The notes under the pieces: model-generated | Told to the model about the DNA's origin: nothing | The model's input: only the letters and a program-made list of their open reading frames with translations | The model's database searches: none | Program-made: the position numbers and the translations under genes | Shown here: one piece after another, positions 46,925 through 55,201 of the stretch | How positions within the stretch are numbered: position 1 is the stretch's first letter | Layout of the letters: every line of letters starts with the position of its first letter | Source: Terrabacter sp. 28 | GTDB taxonomy: Bacteria; Actinomycetota; Actinomycetes; Actinomycetales; Dermatophilaceae | Length of the DNA: 64,000 nucleotides | Direction of reading: 5' to 3' | Assembly (NCBI GenBank): GCA_000955875.1 | Contig: JYOE01000026.1 | Coordinates: forward strand, 154,990-218,989

Positions 46925-49350
46925 CACTGCTCTCCTCCGGCGGAGTGGTCCACCACGGCCGCCCGCGGCGTCACGGGTGTCGACGAGAGCCCGACCGGTG
47001 CAGGGGACGGGGAACCGTCCCCGTCGGCGACCTTGCTCACCGAGCAGGCCGCCGTCTTGAAGATCGGCTGCTTGGATGCGGCATCCCAGTCCGTGAGCGT
47101 GAGCTCGTTGGCCGCCCTGCCGTGCTCTCCTGGACGCCACCCCTCGGGAGTGTCCCAGTAGCCGTAGTGGAACGGCAGGAAGACCACTCCCGGGCGTATG
47201 CCGCTGACGCGCACCTTCGCGCGGACCGCGCCTCGTGCCGTGCGCACCTCCGCGAGGTCGCCTTCCGCGATCCCGAAGGTGGTGGCGTCGTGTGCTGACA
47301 GCTCGACCCAGACCTCCGGCGCCGCGGCCTGCAGCTCGGGTGCACGGGCGGTCCGGGTCCTGGTGTGGAAGTGGTAGACGGTGCGGCCGGTGATCAGCTG
47401 GAGCGGATGGTCGTCGTCGGGCATCTCGTGCGGTGGGCGGTAGTCGGCCACCTTGATGACGGCGCGACCGAAGGGGTTGAGGGCCCGGTAGTCCTTGGCC
47501 TCCAACGGCGCCCCGGTCACGAGGTCGCGGCCGTAGCTCTCGCACTCCTCGGGTGACGCCCAGAAGACGCCACCGGCATACAACCTCTCGGTGCCGTCGG
47601 GGGCGGCCTCGGTGCAGGGCCACTGCACCCCGCCGTCCCGCAACCTGTCGTAGCTGAGGGCGCTGTAGTCGCACGGCCTGCCCCGGCTGCACTCGCGCCA
47701 GGCGTCGAAGGCCTCCTGGGGCGTGCTCCACTTGACCAGGGGGCCACCGTCCTTGTCCCGCAGGTCCATCCGGCGGGCGAAGTCGACGAAGATGTCGAGG
47801 TCCGAACGCGCCTCACCCGGAGGGTCGACCGCCTGCTCCGAGAGGTGGACGGTCCGGTCGACGTTGGTGAACGTGCCCGTCTTCTCGCCCCACGCGGCTG
47901 CCGGGAGCACCACGTCGGCCAGCTGCGCGGTCTCGGTGAGGAAGATGTCCTGGACGACGAGGAAGAGCCGGTCCTGCGAGAGGATCTCGCGCATCCGGGC
48001 CAGCTCGGGCATCGAGACCGCCGGGTTGGTGCCCGACACCCAGAGCAGGCGGATCGAGCCGTCCTCGACGTAGCGCATGATCTGCATCGCGTGGGTCGGA
48101 GGGGTGGCGTGCGGGATCTGCTTCGGCTCGATGTTCCACACCTTCGCCAGATCGGCGACGTGGTCCGGGTTGCTCCAGTTGCGGAACCCCGCCATGTCGC
48201 CGTCCGCACCGCACTCACGGGTGTTCTGCGCCGTCGGCTGCCCGTTCATCTGGAGGATGCCGCATCCCGGGCGACCGATCATGCCGCGCACGAGGTGCAC
48301 GTTGTTGACCTGCACCGCGGCGGCGGTGGCCTGGTGCGACTGGTAGAAGCCCTGCAGGACCGTGGACACGAGTGCCTCGGCTTCGGCCAGCAGACGCGCC
48401 GCCGCTCGGATCTGGTCTGCCGGCACGTCGCAGATCGCGCTCACGACCTCGGGCGTGTAGCGCTCGACGACCTTGCGGAGGCCGTCGTAGCCCACGGTGT
48501 GGCTGCTCACCCAGTCATCGTCGACCGCGCCGGTGGCGACGAGCTCGTGGAGCAGGGCGTTCATCAGCGCGACGTTGGTGCCGGGCCGCGGCGCCAGGTG
48601 GACCGTCGCGACCTGCGCCACCGGTGTCGGCCGCGGGTCGACGCACAGCAGCTTCGGGGGGTCGTCGCCCGCGAGCCGGTCGAGGATGCGCATCCAGAGC
48701 ACCGTCTGCGTCTCGGCCACGTTGTGCCCGAAGAGCGCGATGACGTCGGCGTGGTCGATGTCGGTGTACGAGCCGGGCTGGCCGTCGCTGCCGAACGACT
48801 CCTTGAGTGCCTCGGCCGCCGTCGCCGTGCACAGTCGGGTGTTGCCGTCGACGTGGTTGGTGCGGATGCCGCCGTGCGCGACGAGCGCCAGCGTGTAGTA
48901 CTCCTCGAGGAAGAGCTGACCGGTCGTGTAGAAGCCGACGGCGCTCGGTCCCTGTTCGTCGAGGAGCGCTCGCGTCCGCTCGACGAGGGCGCCCATGGCC
49001 TCGTCCCAGGTGGCCTCGACGAGCACGCCGTCCCGGCGCAGCAGTGGTCGAGTGAGCCGGTCGGGAGACTGGATCGCCTGCCACCCGAAGAGATCCTTCG
49101 GTCCGAGGCGGCCGTGGTTGACGCGGTCGTCGGGCCGTCCGCGGACGCCGACCATGCGGCCGTCACGGACGGCCACGTCGAAGGCGTCCCCGTTGGAGTG
49201 CAACGAGGAGGCGGTCTGCACCCACCGCTCGACGTCCTCATCGCGTATGCCGTCGGCCAGGTGCGTGTCGACGCGGACGGGCCATCGCCCGCCCCTCGCG
49301 TACGGTGTGCGCTCGCCCCAGACATCGACGATGCGGTCCTCGGTGGGCAC
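46924..49350 (-). CDS. Molybdopterin oxidoreductase lacking the N-terminal [4Fe-4S] cysteines
   Basis: An 808-residue Mo-bisMGD oxidoreductase of the DMSO-reductase superfamily, closest in pattern to NarB/NasA- and FdhF-like proteins. TGQLFLEEYYTLA, GNTRLCTATAAEALKESFGSDGQ (Cys about 171, the expected Mo ligand), LFGHNVAETQTVLW, GRPGCGILQMNGQP and WGEKTGTFTNVDR are family motifs; the molydopterin-binding C-terminal domain spans about 690-790. At residues 47-55, where relatives have A-C-x2-C-x3-C, this protein reads ASSLHSNGD, so the three cysteines are replaced by Ser48, His51 and Asp55. No Tat signal is seen, so it is cytoplasmic. GTG 49350 has GGAGG upstream. Confidence 0.88.
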   Translation of the reverse strand: MPTEDRIVDVWGERTPYARGGRWPVRVDTHLADGIRDEDVERWVQTASSLHSNGDAFDVAVRDGRMVGVRGRPDDRVNHGRLGPKDLFGWQAIQSPDRLTRPLLRRDGVLVEATWDEAMGALVERTRALLDEQGPSAVGFYTTGQLFLEEYYTLALVAHGGIRTNHVDGNTRLCTATAAEALKESFGSDGQPGSYTDIDHADVIALFGHNVAETQTVLWMRILDRLAGDDPPKLLCVDPRPTPVAQVATVHLAPRPGTNVALMNALLHELVATGAVDDDWVSSHTVGYDGLRKVVERYTPEVVSAICDVPADQIRAAARLLAEAEALVSTVLQGFYQSHQATAAAVQVNNVHLVRGMIGRPGCGILQMNGQPTAQNTRECGADGDMAGFRNWSNPDHVADLAKVWNIEPKQIPHATPPTHAMQIMRYVEDGSIRLLWVSGTNPAVSMPELARMREILSQDRLFLVVQDIFLTETAQLADVVLPAAAWGEKTGTFTNVDRTVHLSEQAVDPPGEARSDLDIFVDFARRMDLRDKDGGPLVKWSTPQEAFDAWRECSRGRPCDYSALSYDRLRDGGVQWPCTEAAPDGTERLYAGGVFWASPEECESYGRDLVTGAPLEAKDYRALNPFGRAVIKVADYRPPHEMPDDDHPLQLITGRTVYHFHTRTRTARAPELQAAAPEVWVELSAHDATTFGIAEGDLAEVRTARGAVRAKVRVSGIRPGVVFLPFHYGYWDTPEGWRPGEHGRAANELTLTDWDAASKQPIFKTAACSVSKVADGDGSPSPAPVGLSSTPVTPRAAVVDHSAGGEQ

Positions 49351-49496
49351 GGGCGGTCCTCCTTGTCGGCGTCGACCCTGTGCCGTCGGCGAGCGGCCGG
49401 TCAGGTGAGGACCGCGGTCGGCCCGTCAACGCCCGCTTACCCCTCGACAGGCTCTTCGGTCGCGGGGAAGGAGGCCAGGGGACGACCGGCGAGAGG

Positions 49497-50222
49497 TCAG
49501 CCCTCGAGGTCCCGGGCCGTCCGAGGGAGCGCGCCCGTGCGCGCGACGTCGTCGGCGACCAGACGCAGCTTGACGTTGAGGTTCTGGCTGGCGGCCCGCA
49601 GGAGCGCGAAGGCTTCGTCCTCGGTGACCTTGTGGACGTTCATGAGGATGCCGATCGCCATCCCGATGCGTCGGTTGCTGGCGAGGGCCTCCTTGAGGTG
49701 GGCCGCCTGTTCAGCGTGGCCCGCGTGCATGAGGAGCACCCGCGCGTGGTCGGCGAAGAGGGCACCGGCGATCAGCCCCTCCCCCTCGAACGCCCAGGGA
49801 GTCCCTCCGTACAGGTTGAGCGCGCTGCGTTCCGGGTCGTCGCCGAGGTGGAAGGAGAGGATCGAGCGCACTGGCGTCCGTTGGATGGTGAGGCGGCTGA
49901 AACCGGGCCACCTCTCGTCCGAGGCGAGGTCGGGGATCCGGACCGGGTCGTCCTCCTTGGCCGCGACGAGGCAGGGGCCGTCGCCGAGGGCGTACTGCAG
50001 CTCGTCGACCGTCATGGCGATGCGGTCGGTCGCGGCGAGGCTGCGCGGGTTGCGCTGCACCGGCCAGACCGTGACCCCGGCCCAGTCGCAACCGGGCACC
50101 CAGGCGACGGCGAGCTTCACGAGGCGCTCGAGGGCGTCGGCACCGTCACTGCCGTCACCGAGGTACTCGTTCAGCGCCACGAACTCCGACGCGAGATCGG
50201 CCGGCTCCGCGCGAGGGTCCAT
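49497..50222 (-). CDS. GAF-ANTAR transcription antitermination regulator
   Basis: A 241-residue cytoplasmic sensor. The GAF domain spans about 20-165 (LQYALGDGPCLVAAKEDDPVRIPDL, VRSILSFHL), and the ANTAR RNA-binding domain about 175-235 (ASNRRIGMAIGILMNVHKVTEDEAFALLRAASQNLNVKLRLVADD). ANTAR proteins bind twin hexaloop hairpins in target leaders. ATG 50222 has GGAAAGG upstream. One of three GAF-ANTAR genes in 14 kb. Confidence 0.92.
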   Translation of the reverse strand: MDPRAEPADLASEFVALNEYLGDGSDGADALERLVKLAVAWVPGCDWAGVTVWPVQRNPRSLAATDRIAMTVDELQYALGDGPCLVAAKEDDPVRIPDLASDERWPGFSRLTIQRTPVRSILSFHLGDDPERSALNLYGGTPWAFEGEGLIAGALFADHARVLLMHAGHAEQAAHLKEALASNRRIGMAIGILMNVHKVTEDEAFALLRAASQNLNVKLRLVADDVARTGALPRTARDLEG

Positions 50223-50359
50223 CGCCGCCCTTTCCTGGACACGAGGGCGCACTCGAGGCACCGCTGGTCTGTGGCTCCCGGTTCGAACCACCTCAACCCT
50301 AACGTGTGCCGGATGTCCTTCCCAGCCTGGCCGGGCGAGCCGGGGCGTCGGGCGGTAAG

Positions 50360-50399
50360 TGCGGGTCAGAGCGGGTCAGGTGCGGGTCAGTGCGGGTCG
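50360..50399. repeat. 10-bp tandem repeat around the DUF4383 stop codon
   Basis: Four imperfect copies of GCGGGTCAG(A/G/T) between 50361 and 50399. Three of them carry TCA on the plus strand, that is TGA on the minus strand; one is the DUF4383 stop (50387-50389) and the others follow it at about 10-nt steps in other frames. The arrangement repeats what is seen at 2649-2703. Confidence 0.7.
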
Positions 50400-50890
50400 C
50401 CGTGCAGCTGGCCTCGGCGAAGGGCCTCGTCGTGCCCCGCCACCCGGCGACGGCGTCGGGGCCAGAACACACCGAGGGCGATCATCCCCAAGCCGAGCAC
50501 GAGGTGCAGCCAGTCGTCCGCGGCGTTGACCGGGACGACGTTGGCGCTGGACTCCTTGTCGACGAGGAGGCCGTAGAGCCAGAGGACGAGGTAGACGGCC
50601 CCGCCGCCGACGAGATAGCGGCGCGCACCGGTCCACGACCTCGAGGCGGCCACGCCGACGACGCCGAACAGCAGGTGCACGACGTTGTGCAGCACGGAGA
50701 CCTGGAAGAGTCCGATCAGCTTCGCATCCGATTGGTGGCCGGCGAGGCTCAGGTCGTTGTAGTTCGTGGTGATGCCCGGGATGAAGCCGGCGACGCCGAC
50801 GAGCAGGAAGACGATGCCGACCGCGAGAGCCACGCCCTGCAGGGTGGTCCGTCCCGTACCGGTAGCCCGGGCGTGTGACGTTCGGTCCAT
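50387..50890 (-). CDS. DUF4383-type four-helix membrane protein
   Basis: A 167-residue membrane protein with four helices at about 17-40, 63-85, 92-112 and 124-145. The loop HNVVHLLFGVVGVAA in the second helix and DDWLHLVLGLGMIALG in the last are the family's recurrent pattern, with paired His facing the membrane surface. ATG 50890 has AAAGGAAA upstream. A strong hairpin separates it from the preceding Holin-X operon. Function unknown; frequent in actinobacterial stress islands. Confidence 0.88.
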   Translation of the reverse strand: MDRTSHARATGTGRTTLQGVALAVGIVFLLVGVAGFIPGITTNYNDLSLAGHQSDAKLIGLFQVSVLHNVVHLLFGVVGVAASRSWTGARRYLVGGGAVYLVLWLYGLLVDKESSANVVPVNAADDWLHLVLGLGMIALGVFWPRRRRRVAGHDEALRRGQLHGDPH

Positions 50891-50912
50891 CTGATTTCCT
50901 TTCCGGCCGTGA

Positions 50913-50949
50913 CACGGGGGCCGCGCGACGACGGTCGCGCGGCCCCGTG
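50913..50949. terminator. Hairpin after the Holin-X/DUF3618 operon
   Basis: A 16-bp stem with one bulged G (50913-50929 with 50934-50949), loop GACG. It lies 45 nt past the stop of the DUF3618 gene and just before the DUF4383 start, so it ends one unit and perhaps partly attenuates the next. Confidence 0.65.
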
Positions 50950-50993
50950 CGCTTCGGTGATGCGCAGGTTGCTCCGCTCTTGGCGCCGCGCGC

Positions 50994-51701
50994 TCAGCCC
51001 TGGGTCTGGTCCCTGACCGAGGAGGCCGAGTCGGCGGCGCTGTCGCGCACGTCACTCGCGGCCTGCTGGCCCTGCTGCTTCACGTCGTCAGCGGCCGAGA
51101 CCGCGGTCTCCTTGACCGACTGGACCGCTTCCTGCGCGGGCTGCTTCAGGTGGTCCGCCGACTCGCTGGCGACGTCTTTGACGGTGGACTGAGCCTGCTC
51201 GAGGACCGGCTGCGCCTTCTCCTTGGCCGACTCCGCGAGCCTGCGCTCCTTCTCCGACGCGGGGAGCAGTGAGCCGACCAGCCAACCCGCCGCCAGAGCA
51301 ACGAGGCCGGCGCCGATCGGGTTGCCCCTCGTCTTGCTCTGGACGCTGTGTCCCGCCTGCTGTGCCGTGTCGGCGACGCCGTGGGCGACGCCGGAGGCTT
51401 GGTCGCCCACGCCGTGGGCGACGTCGGACGCCTTGTCGCCGGCACCCGACGCACTGCCCATGACGTGATCACGCAGGCGGCTCGCCCGTCCCTTGACCTT
51501 CTCGGCCTGGCGGTGGGCGATGTGTCCCGGTGACACCGACTCGCCGAGCGCGTTGACGTCGCGGCTCAGGCCGGCGCGGGTGCGCTCGATGTCGGCCCGG
51601 ATGGCGTCCGGGTCCTTCGTGGACGGTGCGTTCAAGACCGGCTCGCTCACGATCGGTGCGTTCGTCACGGGGTCGTTCGTCGTCGGGTAGTCGGTGCTCA
51701 T
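50994..51701 (-). CDS. DUF3618-domain envelope protein
   Basis: A 235-residue protein. The DUF3618 part is at about 30-80 (IRADIERTRAGLSRDVNALGESVSP). A Gly/Ala/Asp-rich region with GDKASDVAHGVGDQASGVAHGVAD repeats follows, then one membrane segment near 128-145 (AGLVALAAGWLVGSLL) and a long amphipathic, coiled-coil-like C-terminal helix rich in Ala, Gln and Lys, similar to apolipoprotein/LEA-type sequences. ATG 51701 overlaps the Holin-X stop. Likely a membrane-surface stress protein. Confidence 0.85.
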   Translation of the reverse strand: MSTDYPTTNDPVTNAPIVSEPVLNAPSTKDPDAIRADIERTRAGLSRDVNALGESVSPGHIAHRQAEKVKGRASRLRDHVMGSASGAGDKASDVAHGVGDQASGVAHGVADTAQQAGHSVQSKTRGNPIGAGLVALAAGWLVGSLLPASEKERRLAESAKEKAQPVLEQAQSTVKDVASESADHLKQPAQEAVQSVKETAVSAADDVKQQGQQAASDVRDSAADSASSVRDQTQG

Positions 51702-52186
51702 GAGGTCTCCTCGTTTCCCTTCAGCGCGTCCGGGACCCTCTTGGCGGTCTCGGTGGTGCGCGGCAGTCCCTGGATCTGCTTGCTGTTCCTTCGACCGGCG
51801 GCAGCCAGCACGGCGGCGACGATGCCCCAGACGGCCATGACGATCACTGCTGACCAGCCTCGGCTGTCGAGGGCGCTGGACAGGAACTCCCATACGGCGA
51901 TGGACAGGAAGAGCAGCGTCATCCAGCCGGCGAGGGCCGCGGCGCCGAACTGTCCGGCCGCCTTGCCGGCGCGTCTGGCGGAGTCGCGCACCTCGGCCTT
52001 CGCCAGCTCGACCTCCTGGCGCATCAGCGTGCTGAGGCCTTGGGAGATGTCGCCGACGAGCTCGCCGATGGAGGCGTGCTCGGCCTTCTCGTGGGAGCTC
52101 TCACGAGCGCCCTCGTAGGGTCCGGCGTAGGAGGTGCCCTGCGTGCCGAGGCCGCCGCCGAGCTCGTCTCGGGGAACGGTGCTCAT
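51698..52186 (-). CDS. Actinobacterial Holin-X family membrane protein
   Basis: A 162-residue protein with ISQGLSTLMRQEVELAKAEVRDSARRAG at about 48-75, the family signature, followed by two membrane helices at about 80-103 and 115-135. Despite the name it is not a phage lysis gene; such proteins sit in envelope-stress operons in many actinobacteria. It overlaps both neighbours by 4 nt, so all three genes of the operon are translated together. Confidence 0.9.
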   Translation of the reverse strand: MSTVPRDELGGGLGTQGTSYAGPYEGARESSHEKAEHASIGELVGDISQGLSTLMRQEVELAKAEVRDSARRAGKAAGQFGAAALAGWMTLLFLSIAVWEFLSSALDSRGWSAVIVMAVWGIVAAVLAAAGRRNSKQIQGLPRTTETAKRVPDALKGNEETS

Positions 52187-53058
52187 CGGCGAGCCTCGCT
52201 CTCCCCTTCGGCGTACAGGACATCGGTCTGGTCGGTGCTGTGCTCCTCCGTCACGCCGTCGGTCGCGGTGGTCATCGCGTGGGTGTCCGTGTCGCGCACC
52301 CCGACGGTGTACGGCTCGCTACGCACCGGGGACACGTCGGGCGGCAGACCCACTGTGGTCGTGGAAGGCGCTCCCGCGCCACTCGAGTAGCCGCCGGCCG
52401 GGGAGGGAGCCGCGCCACCTTGCGTGCCCGAGCCGTAGCCGGCCGGACCGGAGGTCTGCTGGTCGGGACCGCCGGCGGTGAGACCACGGGTCATGCGGCC
52501 ACCGAGCAGGCCGAGGGCCGCCGCACCGAGAAGGAAGGCGCCCGGACGGCGTCGTGCCATCGAGCGCACCTCGTCGAGGACGTCACCGGGCTGTTTGCCG
52601 TCCAGCCAGTCGGCGAAGGACGACGCGCGGTCGGCCGCCTGGTGAGCCGCCTCCCCCGCGATGCCCTGCTGCTGTGAGCCGGAGGCCATCTGCCGCAGCT
52701 CGTCCGCCAGGGAGCGCAGCCCACCCACGGCGCGCTGGCCCTGGGAGGATGCCTGGCCGTCGAACTCGGATCGCAGCTGGTCGAAGAGCTGGCGGAGCTG
52801 GGTCGTGGCTTCGGAGACGACGTCCTTGGCGCCCGCAGCAGCGGTCTCGGCGACCTGCCGCCCGCTGTCGGCCGCGTCGGACGCCACCGACTTCGCCTCC
52901 TCGGCGGCAGCTGCCGCCGTTGACGACGATCCTTGGCCGCCCGTCGAAGCGGAGCCGAGCGAGGTGGTCCCGTTTCCTCCGGTCGCAAGGCCCGACGTCG
53001 TGGGGGTCCCGGAGGTCAGGTCGTCTGGAACGGTTGTCTCATACGGTCGTTCGGTCAT
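52183..53058 (-). CDS. Low-complexity membrane-linked protein leading the Holin-X operon
   Basis: A 291-residue protein. The N-terminal 50 residues are Gly/Ser/Thr-rich; about 52-140 is a long amphipathic helix region (AAAEEAKSVASDAADSGRQVAETAAAGAKDVVSE) like LEA/apolipoprotein proteins; one short hydrophobic segment (AFLLGAAALGLLGG) lies near 180, and the C-terminal 100 residues are Gly/Pro/Ser-rich. ATG 53058 with AAGGGA upstream is preferred to ATG 53076. The role is probably in the envelope under desiccation or osmotic stress; this is inference. Confidence 0.75.
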   Translation of the reverse strand: MTERPYETTVPDDLTSGTPTTSGLATGGNGTTSLGSASTGGQGSSSTAAAAAEEAKSVASDAADSGRQVAETAAAGAKDVVSEATTQLRQLFDQLRSEFDGQASSQGQRAVGGLRSLADELRQMASGSQQQGIAGEAAHQAADRASSFADWLDGKQPGDVLDEVRSMARRRPGAFLLGAAALGLLGGRMTRGLTAGGPDQQTSGPAGYGSGTQGGAAPSPAGGYSSGAGAPSTTTVGLPPDVSPVRSEPYTVGVRDTDTHAMTTATDGVTEEHSTDQTDVLYAEGESEARR

Positions 53059-53140
53059 GGATCCTTGTCCCTTCATCGGTCGCCCTTCGCGGGCCCCGTT
53101 CTCGAGCTCGGCGTGGCGGGCGTGCTGTCACGGGGTTGGG

Positions 53141-53165
53141 GTACCCACCGGCATCGGGCTCAAGC
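53141..53165 (-). promoter_or_regulatory. SigB/SigF-type promoter of the Holin-X operon
   Basis: GCTT, 15 nt, GGGTAC on the minus strand, a full match to G-N-N-T-N14-16-GGGTAC. Leader of about 75 nt to ATG 53058. Confidence 0.55.
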
Positions 53166-53374
53166 CCACTTCGAACACCTGATCTGGATTCGGCGACATC
53201 GGGTACGACCCACCAGTTGTGGTGTGCCCCTCCGACCCAACGGACCGGGTGGCGCCAAGCATGCGCCAGTTCGCGACTTCGCCCATTTCGCAAACCGATT
53301 CACCGCCGCAGTGACGGTCTGGCCGAGGGCAATGCGCAGCCGAGCCGCCGACCACGGCCGGCCCGTTGCCGCTG

Positions 53375-53390
53375 CCGGTGAGACCACCGG
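53375..53390 (-). terminator. Short hairpin after recQ
   Basis: CCGGTG-GACC/GTCT-CACCGG: a 6-bp perfect stem with a 4-nt loop directly after the recQ stop at 53391. Weak but well placed. Confidence 0.35.
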
Positions 53391-55019
53391 TCAGCGCAGG
53401 ACGCCAGAGCTCGTCACAGCCTCGATGGAGAGGGTGCGGTAGCCGACGGCGTCGAAAAGGACCGTGATGCGGTCCTCCTCGACGGCCATGACGATGCCGT
53501 CGCCCCAGTCGTCGTGCGTGACGGGCGCGTCCAGCTCGAAGGGCCCGTTGCTCTCGCGCCGGGCCAGTGCCGTGCCGGCCTCGCAGCGGTCGCACCTGCC
53601 ACACGGCTCGCCCAGGTGCTCGCCGAAGTAGCCGAGCAGGAACTGGCGCCGGCAGCCGCTCGTCTCCGCGTAGCCGCGCATCATCTCGATGCGCGAGCGG
53701 ATCAGCGCCTGGTGCGCCTCGGCTCGCTCCACCGCGGCGGTCACGGCCTCCGCGGTGGACACGTCGCAGGCGTGGGCAACCTTGCCGCGCCGCACCGTTC
53801 GCAGGGCACCGACCTGTTCGAGCAAGTTGACAGCTCTCGTTCGCACGGTCCGCGAGAGCTCCGTGGCGCGATCGAGCTCGCGCGTCCCCACGGGTCCGTC
53901 AGCGTCGCGCAGCGCCTTCGAGACGCGCCTGAGGGCGTCCTCCGGTGCCCTCGCTGCCGTGAAGAAGGCGTGCAGGTGCAGGTCCTCGGGGCGGTAGAAC
54001 AGCTCTGCCGCCGCCGGCTCACCGTCGCGGCCCGCCCTGCCGATCTGCTGGTAGTAGGCATCGAGCGAGTCGGGCGCCGCCGCGTGCAGCACGAAGCGCA
54101 GGTCCGGCTTGTCGATGCCCATCCCGAAGGCCGACGTCGCCACGACGACCGCCGCCTCGTCGGAGAGGAAGGCATCGTGCACCGACTCACGGCGGGCTGC
54201 CGTCATGCCGGCGTGGTAGGCGGCAGCGCGTGCACCGCGGCTCGCCAGCTCCTCCGCCAGTCGGTCGGCGTCCACCCGTCGGCTGACGTAGACGATGCCC
54301 GCGTGGCCGTCGGCGGTGAGTTCGACGGCGCGCTCGACCACCGCCTGGCGCTGCTCGTCGGCCTCCGTCAGCAAGGCGACCCGGAGCCGGAGGTTCGGGC
54401 GGTCGAAGCTCGTCACGGTCTCGGCCACCTCGCGCATCCCGAGGCGCTCGACGATGTCGTCGCGGACCGGCCGTGCTGCGGTGGCCGTCAGCGCGACGAC
54501 GGGAGGGTGCCCGAGCCTCTCGACGACCGGCCGCATCCTCAGGTAGTCGGGCCGGAAGTCGTGTCCCCAGGACGAGACGCAGTGTGCCTCGTCGACGACG
54601 AAGAGCCCCGGGCGGGCGCCCGCCAGACGCTCCACGGCGTCGTCGCCGGCCAGCTGCTCGGGTGAGAGGAAGACGTAGCGGGCATCGCCCTGCGCGAGGG
54701 CGTCCCACGCTGCCCGACGCTCGCCGGCCGACTGGAGCGAGTTGACCAGGAACGCCCCGCCCACACCGGCCCGGTCCAGGGCCTCGACCTGGTCGCGTTG
54801 GAGCGCGAGGAGCGGTGAGACGACGACGGCTGGGCCGTCGACGAGCAGGGCCGGGAGCTGGTAGATGGCCGACTTCCCTGCCCCAGTGGGCAGCACGGCG
54901 AGCAGGTCCCGTCCAGCGAGCACCTGTTCCATCGCGTCGAGCTGGTAGTCGTGCAGCCGTTCCCAGCCGAACGACTCGGTCGCGACGCGCTGCATGTCTT
55001 CACGGGTTACGTGGGGCAC
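53391..55019 (-). CDS. recQ: RecQ-family ATP-dependent DNA helicase
   Basis: A 542-residue 3'-5' DNA helicase. Motif 0 is FGWERLHDYQLDAM, Walker A VLPTGAGKSAIYQLPA near residue 42, Walker B VVDEAHCVSSWGHDFRPDY near 140, motif III ALTATA, and motif VI QQIGRAGRDGE near 335. The zinc-binding cysteines are in GCRRQFLLGYFGE and CGRCDRCEAG. There is no HRDC domain; the last 60 residues are a short beta-rich tail (DDWGDGIVMAVEEDRITVLFD) also found in actinobacterial RecQ-like proteins. GTG 55019 has GGAGTG upstream; a GGGTAG box with a weak -35 (GCTC) lies 9 nt further up. Confidence 0.92.
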   Translation of the reverse strand: MPHVTREDMQRVATESFGWERLHDYQLDAMEQVLAGRDLLAVLPTGAGKSAIYQLPALLVDGPAVVVSPLLALQRDQVEALDRAGVGGAFLVNSLQSAGERRAAWDALAQGDARYVFLSPEQLAGDDAVERLAGARPGLFVVDEAHCVSSWGHDFRPDYLRMRPVVERLGHPPVVALTATAARPVRDDIVERLGMREVAETVTSFDRPNLRLRVALLTEADEQRQAVVERAVELTADGHAGIVYVSRRVDADRLAEELASRGARAAAYHAGMTAARRESVHDAFLSDEAAVVVATSAFGMGIDKPDLRFVLHAAAPDSLDAYYQQIGRAGRDGEPAAAELFYRPEDLHLHAFFTAARAPEDALRRVSKALRDADGPVGTRELDRATELSRTVRTRAVNLLEQVGALRTVRRGKVAHACDVSTAEAVTAAVERAEAHQALIRSRIEMMRGYAETSGCRRQFLLGYFGEHLGEPCGRCDRCEAGTALARRESNGPFELDAPVTHDDWGDGIVMAVEEDRITVLFDAVGYRTLSIEAVTSSGVLR

Positions 55020-55129
55020 GGGCCACTCCTACCCTCCGCGACGCTGCCGCGAGCGGCCGAGCAGCTCCACGACGGGCCAGCGTGGTGCGGGTGGGTATGG
55101 GGGCAGTGGACCCGGCAGCCGGGACCAGC

Positions 55130-55173
55130 ACCGACAGACCACCGACAGACCACCGACAGACCACCGACCCACC
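55130..55173. repeat. 11-bp tandem repeat ACCGACAGACC in the hemerythrin leader
   Basis: Four consecutive copies (55130-55140, 55141-55151, 55152-55162, 55163-55173; the last imperfect) lie between a GGGTAT box at 55093-55098 and the hemerythrin ribosome-binding site. The 11-bp period is close to one helical turn, so identical faces recur on the same side of the DNA. Confidence 0.8.
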
Positions 55174-55201
55174 ACTGACCGAGCACCCAGAGGAGAGCGC
55201 C

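Larger units (their letters stand above)
53059..53390. other. Intergenic region between RecQ and the Holin-X operon
   Basis: This 332-nt spacer holds the SigB-type promoter at 53141-53165 and a short hairpin next to the recQ stop. I find no small gene with a ribosome-binding site. It also has a plus-strand GGGTAC at 53197 without a matching -35 or a downstream plus-strand gene. Confidence 0.5.

Noticed and set aside
49437..49442. GGGTAA box upstream of the molybdopterin oxidoreductase
   Set aside because: No acceptable -35 element at 14-17 nt; not counted as a SigB-type promoter.
51698..52186. Holin-like gene as evidence of a prophage
   Set aside because: The protein is of the actinobacterial Holin-X envelope family, embedded in a stress operon, and no endolysin, structural or integrase gene is present.
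53193..53200. Plus-strand GGGTAC box in the recQ/Holin-X spacer
   Set aside because: No G-N-N-T at 14-16 nt upstream and no plus-strand gene downstream.
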